The notes under the pieces: generated by a model
The model's input: the letters and a program-made list of their open reading frames with translations, nothing else
Database searches by the model: none
What the model was told of the DNA's origin: nothing
Assembly (NCBI RefSeq): GCF_000013365.1
Contig: NC_007778.1
Location: forward strand, 1,798,001 to 1,862,000
DNA from: Rhodopseudomonas palustris HaA2
GTDB lineage: Bacteria > Pseudomonadota > Alphaproteobacteria > Rhizobiales > Xanthobacteraceae
DNA length: 64,000 nt
Direction of reading: 5' to 3'
Shown here: positions 18,159 to 27,055 of the stretch, in pieces
Layout: every line of letters starts with the position of its first letter
Position numbering within the stretch: the first letter of the stretch is position 1
Made by a program: the position numbers and the translations under genes

Positions 18159-19960
18159 ACCCGCGTCGTCGAGCGCACCAGATTGGCGACGTCGGAATAG
18201 ACTTCAAGCATCGGGTTGATGAAACGGTGCGCCTTGTTCTTCGACACGATGGTGTCGTGCATCACCAGATGGTCGATGCCGGTGGTGAGAAAGCAGGCCA
18301 TCGCGTCGCGCGGCGTCTCGACGATCGGCTCGCCCTTGATGTTGAACGAGGTGTTGACCAGCACCGGCACGCCGGTCAGGGCCTCGAATTCCTTCAGGAT
18401 ATAGTAGAGGTCCGGGGCGGTCTCTTCGTCCACCGTCTGCACCCGCGCGGTGCCGTCGACATGGACCACCGCGGGGATCTTGTCGCGCCAGGCCGCGGCC
18501 ACCGGCTTCGCCAACAGCATGAACGGCGAGTCGCCTTTGCCCTCGAAGATTTCGTCGGCGCGCTCTTTCAGCACGATCGGTGCAAACGGCCGGAACGGCT
18601 GGCGATGTTTCACGCGGCTGTTGAGGATGTCCTTCATCTCGGCCCGACGCGGGTCGGCGAGCAGGCTGCGATGGCCGAGCGCGCGGGGGCCGAATTCCGA
18701 GGAGCCCTGAAACCAGCCGATCACCTTCTGATCGGCGAGCAGTTTGGCTGTTTCCTTGTAGACGCTGTTGCTGCGGATCACGTTGACCTGCGGCTTGACG
18801 AAGAACCGCTTGGTCGCCTCCTCGACTTCGCCGTCGCTATAGGTCCGGCCGATGAAAGCGTGCTTCATCTCGAAGCTGCGAGGCTTCTGTTGCACCGCGA
18901 GGTGACCGTAGTAAGCGCAGCCGATCGCGATGCCGTCGTCGCCGGCGGCGGGCTGGATCCAGACGTTCTCGAAGCCCGCCTCGCGTGCGATCCGGCCGTT
19001 GGCGACGCAGTTCAGCGCAACGCCGCCGGCGATGCAGAGATTCTTCGCCCCGGTGGTCTCGCGCAACCAGCGCGCCCGCTCCAGCAGCACGCGCTCGGTG
19101 TCGTCCTGCACCCGCCAGGCGAGGTCTTCCCAATGCTTCATCGACGGATGGCTCTCCCACTTGCCGGGCGAGTCCATGATGTAGGGCTGGTTGAGCTCGG
19201 GGGTCCAATGCGGCACCGTGAGCACATTGTTCTCGATCTGCAGCATCGGCGGAATTGCGCCGGGGCGGCCGTAAGGCGCCAACCCCATCAGTTCGCCGCA
19301 TTTGTTCCAGTCGCCGAACACATAGGTCGAAGCGCGGCTGTAATACGCGCCGAGGCCGGGCATGTTGTAGAATTCGTCGCTGAGGAAGCCGCGCTCGGGC
19401 TCCATCCAGACCTTCTTCAGGCACTCCAGCTTGCTGCCGCTGAATTTGTAGTAGCTCTCGGATTCGCGGGCGAGCGGCGAGGCGCTGTCGCCGGGAAATT
19501 CCTCGTCGACATCGGAGCGATAGCTGCCGACGCCGTCCACGATCATGACCACGCCCTCTTCGAACGGGCACACCGCGAACGCGCTGTAGGCGTGCGCGAG
19601 ATGATGCGAGATCGTCATCACCTTGTTCGAATTGCTGCGGAACAGCGTATGCTGGCCGGCGTCGCCGCGCTCGTATTCCGGCAGGAACGCCGGCATGTCC
19701 TGATACATCAGCCGGTCTTCCATTTCCTGGACCGGCAGGATGTAGCAATTGCGCACCACCAGATCGACGTCGGCCATGGTGATGCCTTCGGCCGTCAGAA
19801 CATAGTCGATCACCTCCTTGTAAAAGCCGCTGGCGTGCTTCTCGCGGGTGATGCGCTCCTTCAGGATTCCGAAGGCGATCTCGCCATCGCGCAGCAGCAC
19901 GGCGCTGACATCGTGATCGTAGGTGTTGAGGCCGAGGATGTAGGTGTGCTGATTTGCCAT
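18152..19960 (-). CDS. NodU/CmcH-family carbamoyltransferase
   Basis: This 602-residue enzyme transfers a carbamoyl group from carbamoyl phosphate to a hydroxyl. It has the family's two domains: an N-terminal Kae1/TsaD-like ATPase fold with the metal-binding HHLAHAYSAF at 119-128, and a C-terminal YrdC-like domain after GSSEFGPRALGHRSLLADPR. A late NTSFNIKGEPIVETPRDA block is also typical. The ATG at 19960 gives MANQHTYILGLNTYDHDVSA, the expected ASNHD-like start. No nodulation genes are nearby, so a role in modifying a glycan or secondary metabolite is more plausible than Nod factor carbamoylation. It stands alone on the minus strand. Confidence 0.88.
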   Translation of the reverse strand: MANQHTYILGLNTYDHDVSAVLLRDGEIAFGILKERITREKHASGFYKEVIDYVLTAEGITMADVDLVVRNCYILPVQEMEDRLMYQDMPAFLPEYERGDAGQHTLFRSNSNKVMTISHHLAHAYSAFAVCPFEEGVVMIVDGVGSYRSDVDEEFPGDSASPLARESESYYKFSGSKLECLKKVWMEPERGFLSDEFYNMPGLGAYYSRASTYVFGDWNKCGELMGLAPYGRPGAIPPMLQIENNVLTVPHWTPELNQPYIMDSPGKWESHPSMKHWEDLAWRVQDDTERVLLERARWLRETTGAKNLCIAGGVALNCVANGRIAREAGFENVWIQPAAGDDGIAIGCAYYGHLAVQQKPRSFEMKHAFIGRTYSDGEVEEATKRFFVKPQVNVIRSNSVYKETAKLLADQKVIGWFQGSSEFGPRALGHRSLLADPRRAEMKDILNSRVKHRQPFRPFAPIVLKERADEIFEGKGDSPFMLLAKPVAAAWRDKIPAVVHVDGTARVQTVDEETAPDLYYILKEFEALTGVPVLVNTSFNIKGEPIVETPRDAMACFLTTGIDHLVMHDTIVSKNKAHRFINPMLEVYSDVANLVRSTTRVG

Positions 19961-20311
19961 TGACCGTTTTTCTGGAGGTCGGGCCCGCCGCGGACATCGC
20001 GACGTGCATCTCATGTTGAAGTCGATCCGGACAGGGTCGCGGTTCAGGGGCGGCGCAACCGGTCGTCAATATAGCGTTTGGCTTGTCCTTGAACACGTCT
20101 TAGACTGCGCTGACCGAAAAGGACTCGGCATGGAATCCTGACATCGAATTGCCGCAGTGCACCAATGAACTTGTTGCGGTTGAAACCGTTTCGCATCCGC
20201 GGTCAAGTCCTTGTTCGATGAAGCGGAACTGTTGAACGCGGCTTGACCGAAACAGTTGCTTGCTCCTAAGCTTGCATTCCTGAGGCCGCAAATATCGGTT
20301 TATCCACGCGC

Positions 20312-20366
20312 ATTTGAACCCGCACGCCCGACCCACGCACCAATGCGGGTGAAGTCGTGTTCAAAT
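20312..20366 (+). promoter_or_regulatory. Predicted 5'-UTR hairpin upstream of the Arg/Gly-repeat protein
   Basis: Two nested inverted repeats, atttga/tcaaat (20312-20317 with 20361-20366) and cccgca/tgcggg (20319-20324 with 20344-20349), can fold into one imperfect stem 28 bases before the start codon of the small secreted protein. The rest of the 433-bp gap from 19961 shows no convincing gene. Confidence 0.4.
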
Positions 20367-20393
20367 AGCTCAACGACCGGGAGAAAAACGTAG

Positions 20394-20690
20394 ATGGCTC
20401 AAGAAATTTCGAAAGCCCGGAAGGGCATGCTGGCGCGGGTTCTCGCGGCGGTGGCGTTGACCAGCATCTATTGCTTCAGTCTGGTTGGTACCTCGGCTGT
20501 GTTCCTCACGGCCAGCACCACCAACGCCGATGCGCAGCGCGGACGTGGTCGTGGCGGTGGTCGCGGGCGTGGCCGTGGCGTCGCACGCGGCCGTGGTCGT
20601 GGCGGTGGGTTCTACCGTGGCCGTGGGCGCGGATATTATGGCCGCGGCTGTGCGTTCAACCCGATCTACGGCCGGGTGATCTGCTACTAA
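20394..20690 (+). CDS. Small secreted Arg/Gly-repeat (RGG-like) protein
   Basis: This 98-residue protein has a strong Shine-Dalgarno (gggag) nine bases before the ATG. Residues 1-47 form a signal peptide or membrane anchor: basic start AQEISKARKG, hydrophobic core LAAVALTSIYCFSLVGTSAVFL, likely cut after NADA. The mature part is about 35 residues of alternating Arg and Gly (GRGRGGGRGRGRG pattern) with a few Tyr, then a C-terminal CAFNPIYGRVICY with two cysteines that could form a disulfide. I do not recognise a family function. The Arg/Gly tract could bind nucleic acid, polyphosphate or acidic glycans outside the cytoplasm. It is monocistronic, with a terminator downstream. Confidence 0.75.
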   Translation: MAQEISKARKGMLARVLAAVALTSIYCFSLVGTSAVFLTASTTNADAQRGRGRGGGRGRGRGVARGRGRGGGFYRGRGRGYYGRGCAFNPIYGRVICY

Positions 20691-20781
20691 CGCTGCGATC
20701 AGGTCCAAACCGGACGGCAGGACGACTGGAGAAAGTCGGGCTCGGTCGGTCTGCGCTTGGAGAATAACCAAGATCAACGAA

Positions 20782-20810
20782 GGTGCATCGGACAACCGGT
20801 GCACCTTTTT
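20782..20810 (+). terminator. Rho-independent terminator of the Arg/Gly-repeat gene
   Basis: The stem ggtgca (20782-20787) pairs with tgcacc (20800-20805), extended by cgg/ccg inside, and is followed directly by five T. It lies 91 bases after the stop codon. Confidence 0.75.
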
Positions 20811-20987
20811 CGTATCGGAATTTCTGTTGTCTCGAGTCGATGCGGAATGGGATTATGGCCGCACCCCATTCTGCTCGTGTGGTGCGGTGTACGCTTTTGG
20901 CTTGGTTAGTGCCGCCACTGAGCAATGGCGTTTGCACCGATCCGCGATCCGCTGCAAGATGCACCACCGCATCCAATGAGGTGATCG

Positions 20988-23291
20988 ATGGCTCCTACCA
21001 AATTCGGCGTCGGCCAAAGCGTGATGCGCAAGGAGGATGATCCCCTGATCCGCGGCAAGGGCCGCTATACCGACGACTACGCGCCGCAATCCTCGGCGCA
21101 CGCGCTGGTGCTGCGATCACCGCATGCGCATGCGAAATTCAGGCTCGACGCGACGGCGGCGCGCGGCCTGCACGGCGTGCTCGCGATCCTCACCGCCGAA
21201 GACGTCAGCGATCTCGGCGGGCTGCCGTGCCTGTTCAACCTACCCGACAATCCGTTCAAGGGGCCGGACTACGCGATCCTCGCCGGCGGCGAGGTGCGTC
21301 ATGTCGGCGACGCAGTGGCCTTCGTGGTCGCGGATACGGTGGCGCATGCGCGCGACGCGCTGGAGGCGATCGCGGTCGAATGGACGCCGCTGCCGGCGGC
21401 GATCGGCGCGGCCAATGCGATCAAGCCCGGCGCGCCGCAGGTGTGGCCGGACCACGCCGGCAATCTGCTGTTCGACACCGCGATCGGCGACAAGGCCGCA
21501 ACAGAGGCCGCGTTCGCGAAGGCTCATGCCGTCGCCGAGATCGCCATCGTCAATCCGCGGATCATCACCAACTACATGGAGACCCGCGCCGCGGTCTGCG
21601 AATATGACGCCAAGCGCGATCATTTCACGCTGACGATCGGCAGCCAGGGCAGCCACCGGCTGCGTGATATCCTGTGCCAGAACGTGCTGAAAATTCCGGT
21701 CGAGAAGATGCGGGTGATCTGCCCCGATGTCGGCGGCGGCTTCGGCACCAAGCTGTTTCCGTATCGCGAATACGCGCTGCTGGCGGTCGCGGCTAAGAAG
21801 CTCGGCAAGACCATCCGCTGGGCGGCCGACCGCTCCGATCATTTCGTCGGCGACTCGCAGGGCCGCGACAACATCACCACGGCGCGGATGGCGCTCGCGG
21901 CGGATGGCAAGTTTCTCGGCATGGACGTCGACCTGATCGGCGATCTCGGCGCCTATCTGTCGACCTTCGGGCCTTACATCCCGTATGGCGGCGCCGGAAT
22001 GTTGCCGGGGCTCTACGACATTCAGGCGTTTTACTGCCGCATCCGGACGGTGTTCACCCACACTGTTCCAGTCGATGCCTATCGCGGCGCCGGTCGGCCC
22101 GAAGCGGCCTATGTCATCGAACGTCTGGTCGATGCCTGCGCGCGCAAGCTCGGGATGTCGCCGGATGCGATCCGGCGCAAGAATTTCATCGCGCCGCGCG
22201 CGATGCCCTACAAGACTGCGACCGGCAAGGTCTACGACTCCGGTGATTTCGCCGCGCATCTGAAACGCGCGATGGACATCGGCGAGTGGAAGGAATTTCC
22301 GAAGCGCGCCAAGGCAGCGACGAAACTCGGGCTGGTGCGCGGCATCGGCCTGGCCTCCTATGTCGAAGTCTGCGGCACGATGGGCGAGGAGACCGCCAAG
22401 GTCGTGCTCGATCCCGACGGCGACATCACCGTTCTGATCGGCACCCAGTCGAGCGGGCAGGGCCATCAGACCGCCTATGCGCAGATCGTCGCCGAACAGT
22501 TCGGCGTGCCGCCGGAGCGCGTCCGCGTGGTTCAGGGCGACACCGACAGGATTGCGACCGGGCTCGGCACCGGCGGCTCGGCATCGATCCCCTCGGGCGG
22601 CGTCAGCGTTCAACGCGCGACGCACCAAATCGGCGAGCAGATTCGCGAGTTGGCCGCGGACGCGCTGGAAGCCGGCGCTGCGGATCTCGAAATCAGCGAC
22701 GGCATCGTCCGCATCGCCGGCACCGACCGCTCGATCTCGTTCGCCGATCTCGCCAAGCGCCCCGGCCTCGATCCGGCCAAGCTGAATGCCAGCGCGACGT
22801 TCTCCAGCGCCGACGGCACGTTCCCAAACGGCACGCATTTGGTCGAAGTCGAGATCGATCCGGCGACCGGCAAAATCCGGATCGTCAACTACGTCATCGT
22901 CGACGATTTCGGCGTGACGCTGAACCCGCTGCTGCTCGCCGGCCAGGTTCATGGCGGCACCATCCAGGGCATCGGGCAGGCGCTGATGGAGCGGGCGGTG
23001 TACGATCAGGACGGCCAGCTCGTCACCGGCACCTTCATGGATTACGCGATGCCGCGCGCGGAGGATGCCGCGCCGATCATCTTCGAGACTCACAACGTGC
23101 CGTGCACCACCAACCCGATGGGTGTGAAGGGGGCCGGCGAGGCCGGCGCGATCGGCTCGTGCCCGGCCGTGGTCAATGCGATCATCGATGCCCTGTGGCG
23201 CGAGTACAAGATCGACCACATCGACATGCCGGCCACGCCGGAGCGGGTTTGGATGGCAATCCGCGAGCACCATCGGCAGCACAGTCTCTAG
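20988..23291 (+). CDS. Xanthine dehydrogenase/CoxL-family molybdopterin hydroxylase large subunit
   Basis: This 767-residue molybdenum hydroxylase large subunit begins with FGVGQSVMRKEDDPLIRGKGRYTDD, the standard start of the aldehyde oxidase/CoxL family. The active-site loop reads AYRGAGR at about 364-370, so it is of the form II type, not the AYxCSFR of true aerobic CO dehydrogenase. The base-catalyst Glu sits in KGAGEAGAIGS near residue 718. Such subunits bind molybdopterin cytosine dinucleotide and hydroxylate aldehydes or N-heterocycles. No 2Fe-2S small subunit or FAD subunit lies next to it in the window; cytochrome c genes follow instead. A good ribosome site (gaggtgatcg) precedes the ATG. 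Confidence 0.88.
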   Translation: MAPTKFGVGQSVMRKEDDPLIRGKGRYTDDYAPQSSAHALVLRSPHAHAKFRLDATAARGLHGVLAILTAEDVSDLGGLPCLFNLPDNPFKGPDYAILAGGEVRHVGDAVAFVVADTVAHARDALEAIAVEWTPLPAAIGAANAIKPGAPQVWPDHAGNLLFDTAIGDKAATEAAFAKAHAVAEIAIVNPRIITNYMETRAAVCEYDAKRDHFTLTIGSQGSHRLRDILCQNVLKIPVEKMRVICPDVGGGFGTKLFPYREYALLAVAAKKLGKTIRWAADRSDHFVGDSQGRDNITTARMALAADGKFLGMDVDLIGDLGAYLSTFGPYIPYGGAGMLPGLYDIQAFYCRIRTVFTHTVPVDAYRGAGRPEAAYVIERLVDACARKLGMSPDAIRRKNFIAPRAMPYKTATGKVYDSGDFAAHLKRAMDIGEWKEFPKRAKAATKLGLVRGIGLASYVEVCGTMGEETAKVVLDPDGDITVLIGTQSSGQGHQTAYAQIVAEQFGVPPERVRVVQGDTDRIATGLGTGGSASIPSGGVSVQRATHQIGEQIRELAADALEAGAADLEISDGIVRIAGTDRSISFADLAKRPGLDPAKLNASATFSSADGTFPNGTHLVEVEIDPATGKIRIVNYVIVDDFGVTLNPLLLAGQVHGGTIQGIGQALMERAVYDQDGQLVTGTFMDYAMPRAEDAAPIIFETHNVPCTTNPMGVKGAGEAGAIGSCPAVVNAIIDALWREYKIDHIDMPATPERVWMAIREHHRQHSL

Positions 23292-23552
23292 AGCCGCAGT
23301 TGGATCGGACCAGTCGAGCCGGTATTCACTTCGATCGACGACGCGTGCTTGTTGACGATTGCGTGATCGGAGAAGCGCCATGGTACGATCGTGCGGGATT
23401 CCGTGGGTCTGCGGTGAGAGATCGCACCCGACGTGCTGTCATCTCTCGCGTGATATGGAATAATTCTATCCAGTCGGTGTTTGCAGGAATCGGGTCCGGC
23501 CGTCGGCCGGATCGGCCTCGTTTTTCGACTAGAGCCCGTGGGGAGATGGTGC

Positions 23553-24002
23553 ATGTTGCGAGCAGTGGTTGTGGCCGGAGCGTTGTTGCTGAGCGTGAAT
23601 GCCGTGGTGGCACAGCAGGACCTCGTCGACAGAACGCAGAAGCTGATGAAGGACAACGGCCGGAACGTCATGGCGCTCAGCGCGATGGTGAAGGGCGACA
23701 AGCCCTACGATCAGGCCACGGTGGATGCGGCGCTGAAGCAGTTCGATGAAACCGCGAAGGAGATGCCGAAGCTGTTCCCGGAGAGCGTGAAGGGCCTCAA
23801 GGCGTTCGACAGCCAGTACAGTTCGTCGCCGAAGATCTGGCAGGAGCGCGCCAAGTTCGATGCCGAAATCGCGACCTTCGCCAAGGCGGTGAGCGACGCG
23901 AAGAGCAGCGTCAAGGACGCCTCGACCTTGAAGGCCTCGTTCCCGGCGATCGGCAAATCCTGCGGAAGCTGCCACGAATCCTTCCGCCTCAAGGACGGCT
24001 AG
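23553..24002 (+). CDS. Cytochrome c-556 (cytochrome c' family)
   Basis: This periplasmic monohaem cytochrome has 149 residues. A 20-residue signal peptide (MLRAVVVAGALLLSVNAVVA) precedes a mature four-helix bundle starting QQDLVDRTQKLMKDNGRN. The haem is attached at CGSCH (137-141) near the C-terminus. Met32 in KLMKDNG is placed to be the sixth iron ligand, making it a low-spin c-556 rather than a high-spin cytochrome c'. From memory the mature sequence is very close to Rhodopseudomonas palustris cytochrome c-556. The start at 23553 was chosen for the signal peptide. It may serve as electron carrier for the hydroxylase just upstream. Confidence 0.9.
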   Translation: MLRAVVVAGALLLSVNAVVAQQDLVDRTQKLMKDNGRNVMALSAMVKGDKPYDQATVDAALKQFDETAKEMPKLFPESVKGLKAFDSQYSSSPKIWQERAKFDAEIATFAKAVSDAKSSVKDASTLKASFPAIGKSCGSCHESFRLKDG

Positions 24003-24143
24003 TCGTCGCATCGGGCGGCGCAGCGCCTGCCCGCCTGACCCTGCGAACCGGCCGTTGCAGCGACGGCCGGTTCGATACTCTTTTGATCCGCCAGCCTGCA
24101 CGAGTCCGGCTTCACCGGTTCGCCTTCGCATAAAGGAGCCGCA

Positions 24144-25061
24144 GTGGTTCGACGATTTGGTCCAGCCGTCGTTGTGATCGCGATCATCGTTGCCGCGGCA
24201 TTGTGGTTCCTGACCGCACCGGAAACGATCGCCGCCAGCGCATTGCCATCGCGGACACCGGATCTCGCGAACGGCAAGACCGTGTTCGATGCCGCAGGCT
24301 GCGCCTCCTGCCATGCCACGCCGAATCAGGACGATCGCACCCGACTCGGCGGCGGACTGGCGATGCCGTCGCCGTTCGGCACCTTCCACGTCCCGAATAT
24401 TTCGCCCGATGCGAAGGACGGGATCGGGCAATGGCGCGAGGCGGATTTCGTCACCGCGGTGATGAAGGGCACGTCACCCGACGGGGCGCATCTGTATCCG
24501 GCTTTCCCATACCCGTCTTACGCGATAGCGCGGCTCGACGACGTCCGTGACCTGTTCGGCTATATCAAGACCCTGCCGGCGGTGTCCGGGCAGGCGCAGC
24601 CGCACGACCTGCCGTTTCCGTTCAGCCTGCGCCGTGCCGTCGGGCTGTGGAAGCTGCTGTTCTTCGACGATACGCCATTCACGCCGGACCCTTCGCAGAC
24701 CGCGCAATGGAATCGCGGTGCCTATCTCGTCAACGGGTTCGGCCATTGCGCCGAATGCCACAGCCCGCGCAATTTCCTCGGCGGCCTCGTGACGTCGCAG
24801 CGCTTCGCCGGCGGGCCCGATCCGGAAGGCAAGGGCTGGGTGCCGAACATCACCCGGAAGGGCCTGGACTGGAGCGAGAGCGACATCGCCTACTTCCTCG
24901 AAAGCGGCATGACGCCCGAGGGCGACAGCGCCGGCGGCTCGATGGCGCGGGTGATCCGCAACACCTCGCAAATGAGCTCCGAAGATCGCCGTGCGATGGC
25001 CGTCTATGTGAAGTCGCTGCCGCCGGTCGACGGGCCGTCACGGCCGCCGCGGACGAAGTGA
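24144..25061 (+). CDS. Membrane-anchored dihaem cytochrome c
   Basis: This 305-residue protein starts at GTG 24144, well placed behind aaaggag. An uncleaved or lipid-proximal N-terminal helix (about residues 9-24) anchors it, with the rest periplasmic. Two haem c sites are CASCH at 53-57 and CAECH at 202-206, each followed by a Met-containing loop that could ligate iron (LAMPSPFGTFHVPNIS; FLESGMTPEGD). It resembles the cytochrome c subunits of alcohol, aldehyde and sorbitol dehydrogenases that pass electrons to the quinol or oxidase chain. Position after the molybdenum hydroxylase and c-556 suggests a shared electron pathway. No catalytic dehydrogenase subunit other than the CoxL-like one is adjacent. 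Confidence 0.85.
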   Translation: MVRRFGPAVVVIAIIVAAALWFLTAPETIAASALPSRTPDLANGKTVFDAAGCASCHATPNQDDRTRLGGGLAMPSPFGTFHVPNISPDAKDGIGQWREADFVTAVMKGTSPDGAHLYPAFPYPSYAIARLDDVRDLFGYIKTLPAVSGQAQPHDLPFPFSLRRAVGLWKLLFFDDTPFTPDPSQTAQWNRGAYLVNGFGHCAECHSPRNFLGGLVTSQRFAGGPDPEGKGWVPNITRKGLDWSESDIAYFLESGMTPEGDSAGGSMARVIRNTSQMSSEDRRAMAVYVKSLPPVDGPSRPPRTK

Positions 25062-25071
25062 GGCGTCGACG

Positions 25072-25317
25072 CTATTTCGGGCCGAAGGCCTTGAAGGTGA
25101 TGATGGTGTGGGTGTCCTTGATGCCCGGGATCACCTGAACCTTCTCATTGACGAAATGGCCGATGTCGGTGGCACGGTCGACATAGAACTTCACCAGCAG
25201 ATCGTAGTCGCCGGCAGTCGAATAAATCTCCGATGCGATCTCGGCCTCGGCGATCGCGTTGGCGACCGCATAGGATTGGCCGAGCTCGCATTTGAACTGA
25301 ACGAAAAACGGGACCAT
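25072..25317 (-). CDS. Stand-alone AsnC/Lrp effector-binding (RAM) domain protein
   Basis: This 81-residue protein consists only of the alpha-beta ligand-binding domain of Lrp/AsnC regulators (KCELGQSYAVANAIAEAEIA, then GDYDLLVKFYVDR and VIPGIKDTHTIITF). It lacks the N-terminal helix-turn-helix. Such stand-alone RAM proteins form oligomers that bind amino acids or other small ligands and may modulate full-length Lrp proteins or enzymes. The ATG at 25317 was chosen because the upstream extension is unlike the family. It points toward the cytochrome gene and its 3' end is 10 bp from that gene's stop. Confidence 0.85.
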   Translation of the reverse strand: MVPFFVQFKCELGQSYAVANAIAEAEIASEIYSTAGDYDLLVKFYVDRATDIGHFVNEKVQVIPGIKDTHTIITFKAFGPK

Positions 25318-25475
25318 TGCTTGTCTCTCCAAGGACTTGGCGGGTCCATCAAGCCCAAAACGGCTGTTGTGGCAAGCCGGTGGCAAACTTGCGGCAACTC
25401 CGGCGGCAGGCTACGACCGGTCCGGAACGGGCCGGCGCAGCGCCGGCTGGCTCTGGAATGACGACGAGTACGAGC

Positions 25476-26276
25476 ATGGCAATTCCGATCGCACTGACGA
25501 TCGCCGGATCCGACTCCGGTGGCGGCGCGGGGATCCAGGCCGATCTCAAATCCTTCGCCGCCAATGGCGTCTACGGCGCCTCGGTGATCACCGCGCTGAC
25601 CGCGCAGAACACGCTGGGCGTGAGCGCCATCCACGACGTGCCGGCCGCGTTCGTCACCGCGCAGATCGATGCTGTGTTCGGCGATCTCGCGATCGCGGCT
25701 GTGAAGATCGGCATGGTGTCGCAGCGGCCGGTGATCGATGCGATCGTCGCTGGTCTCGACCGTTGGGCGGCGCGCAATGTCGTGCTCGACCCGGTGATGG
25801 TGGCGACCTCCGGCGACCGGCTGATCGCGGACGACTGCGTCGAGGCCTTGCGCGGCGCGCTGATCCCGCGGGCCCGGATCATCACCCCGAACCTGCCGGA
25901 GGCGGCGGCGCTGCTGGGCGAGGCGGTGGCGGCCGATCAGGCGGCGATCGAAAGCCAGGGAAGGCGGCTGCTGGCGCTGGGATGCGGCGCGGTGCTGATC
26001 AAAGGAGGCCACGGCGTCGGGCCGACCAGCACCGACTATCTGTTCAGCGCGGCCGGCATGCTGACGCTGGCGGCGCCGCGCGTCGACACCAGGAACACCC
26101 ACGGCACCGGCTGCTCGCTGTCGTCCGCCATCGCGGCGAATCTGGCCAAGGGCGAGGAACTCGACACGGCGGTGGGGCACGCGAAGGCCTGGGTCAGCGA
26201 AGCGATTGCCGCGGCCGATCGGCTCGACGTCGGCAAAGGCCACGGCCCGATCCATCATTTCTACGCGTTCCACTGA
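25476..26276 (+). CDS. thiD: Hydroxymethylpyrimidine/phosphomethylpyrimidine kinase
   Basis: This 266-residue ribokinase-fold enzyme phosphorylates HMP and HMP phosphate to HMP diphosphate for thiamine synthesis. The N-terminal [21 protein letters not shown] is diagnostic, and [28 protein letters not shown] and [11 protein letters not shown] complete the active site. An in-frame ATG six codons upstream (25458) is an alternative start. No other thi genes are present nearby, so it may act in salvage or with a distant operon. It diverges from the AsnC-domain gene across 158 bp. Confidence 0.92.
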   Translation: MAIPIALTIAGSDSGGGAGIQADLKSFAANGVYGASVITALTAQNTLGVSAIHDVPAAFVTAQIDAVFGDLAIAAVKIGMVSQRPVIDAIVAGLDRWAARNVVLDPVMVATSGDRLIADDCVEALRGALIPRARIITPNLPEAAALLGEAVAADQAAIESQGRRLLALGCGAVLIKGGHGVGPTSTDYLFSAAGMLTLAAPRVDTRNTHGTGCSLSSAIAANLAKGEELDTAVGHAKAWVSEAIAAADRLDVGKGHGPIHHFYAFH

Positions 26277-26386
26277 GGCCGTCGCCGACCTGCGGCCCGC
26301 AGAGCGCATGGCACCTCTCGCCCGCAGGCAAGAAAATTCGGGCACCAATCAAAGGCGAGCGCGTTGGTGGCATCCAGGGAGCCACG

Positions 26387-27055
26387 ATGACGCCGCCGAG
26401 TTTAGAAGACGAGTTTCGCAATTTCATTCACGCCGCCGACTTTCCATGCGTCGGGGCGAAATCTGCGCTTTCGAAGGGAACGCTGCATGTTCTGGTCGCG
26501 CGGGACATCCGGTCCAATTGGGACGATCGACGCATCTACGACGGCATCACCCGCGTCGTACGCGATTATCGGGAGAATCGCGCGCTGTTCCAGAGCTTTG
26601 CCGTGATCTTCGAGGGACCTACCGATATCGACGAACAAGCGTTCGAAAAATTTCTGTGGGCCCGGGCGGAAAGTCTCACCAACAAGGATACCTGGCTCGG
26701 CAGGCCTCACGACGAGCGTGTCAGCAGCGATCCGGGCGACCCGCATTTCTCGCTCTCGTTCGGCGAGGAAGCGTTCTTCATCGTCGGTCTGCACCCGAAT
26801 GCCAGCCGCCCCGCGCGTCGGTTCGAGCGGCCGGTGCTGGTGTTCAACCTTCACGATCAGTTCGAGCAGTTGCGCGAGATGGGGCGATACGAACGGTTGC
26901 GCGCGAAGATCATCGAGCGCGACGTGGCTTTGGCCGGCTCGCCGAACCCGATGCTCGCGCGACACGGCGAGACTTCGGAAGCCCGTCAGTACAGCGGTCG
27001 CGCCGTGGCCGAGCAAGAGTGGGTGTGTCCGTTCAATCCGGTGGACCGCGTATGA
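26387..27055 (+). CDS. YqcI/YcgG-family protein, GntA/DcsA-like haem-dependent guanidino N-hydroxylase
   Basis: This 222-residue protein matches the YqcI/YcgG family along its length: FPCVGAKSAL at about 19-28, FAVIFEGP, FSLSFGEEAFFIVGLHPNAS, PVLVFNLHDQFEQLR, SPNPMLARHG and a closing W-CPF. Characterised relatives are haem enzymes that N-hydroxylate guanidino groups: DcsA on arginine in D-cycloserine synthesis and GntA in guanitoxin synthesis. Whether this one uses arginine or another guanidine is unknown. The stop codon overlaps the ATG of the DUF1989 gene (ATGA), so the two are translationally coupled and probably act on one pathway. It lies 110 bp after thiD. Confidence 0.8.
   Translation: MTPPSLEDEFRNFIHAADFPCVGAKSALSKGTLHVLVARDIRSNWDDRRIYDGITRVVRDYRENRALFQSFAVIFEGPTDIDEQAFEKFLWARAESLTNKDTWLGRPHDERVSSDPGDPHFSLSFGEEAFFIVGLHPNASRPARRFERPVLVFNLHDQFEQLREMGRYERLRAKIIERDVALAGSPNPMLARHGETSEARQYSGRAVAEQEWVCPFNPVDRV

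Noticed and set aside
18152-19960. Part of a nodulation gene cluster
   Set aside because: No nodABC or other nod genes and no nod box are visible near the carbamoyltransferase.
20100-20336. A 78-codon minus-strand gene in the gap before the Arg/Gly-repeat gene
   Set aside because: There is no good ribosome site and no family-like sequence, and it covers the leader hairpin of the next gene.
21240-23381. A 713-codon minus-strand open frame opposite the molybdenum hydroxylase
   Set aside because: The plus strand carries the recognised active-site motifs, so this is antisense shadow.
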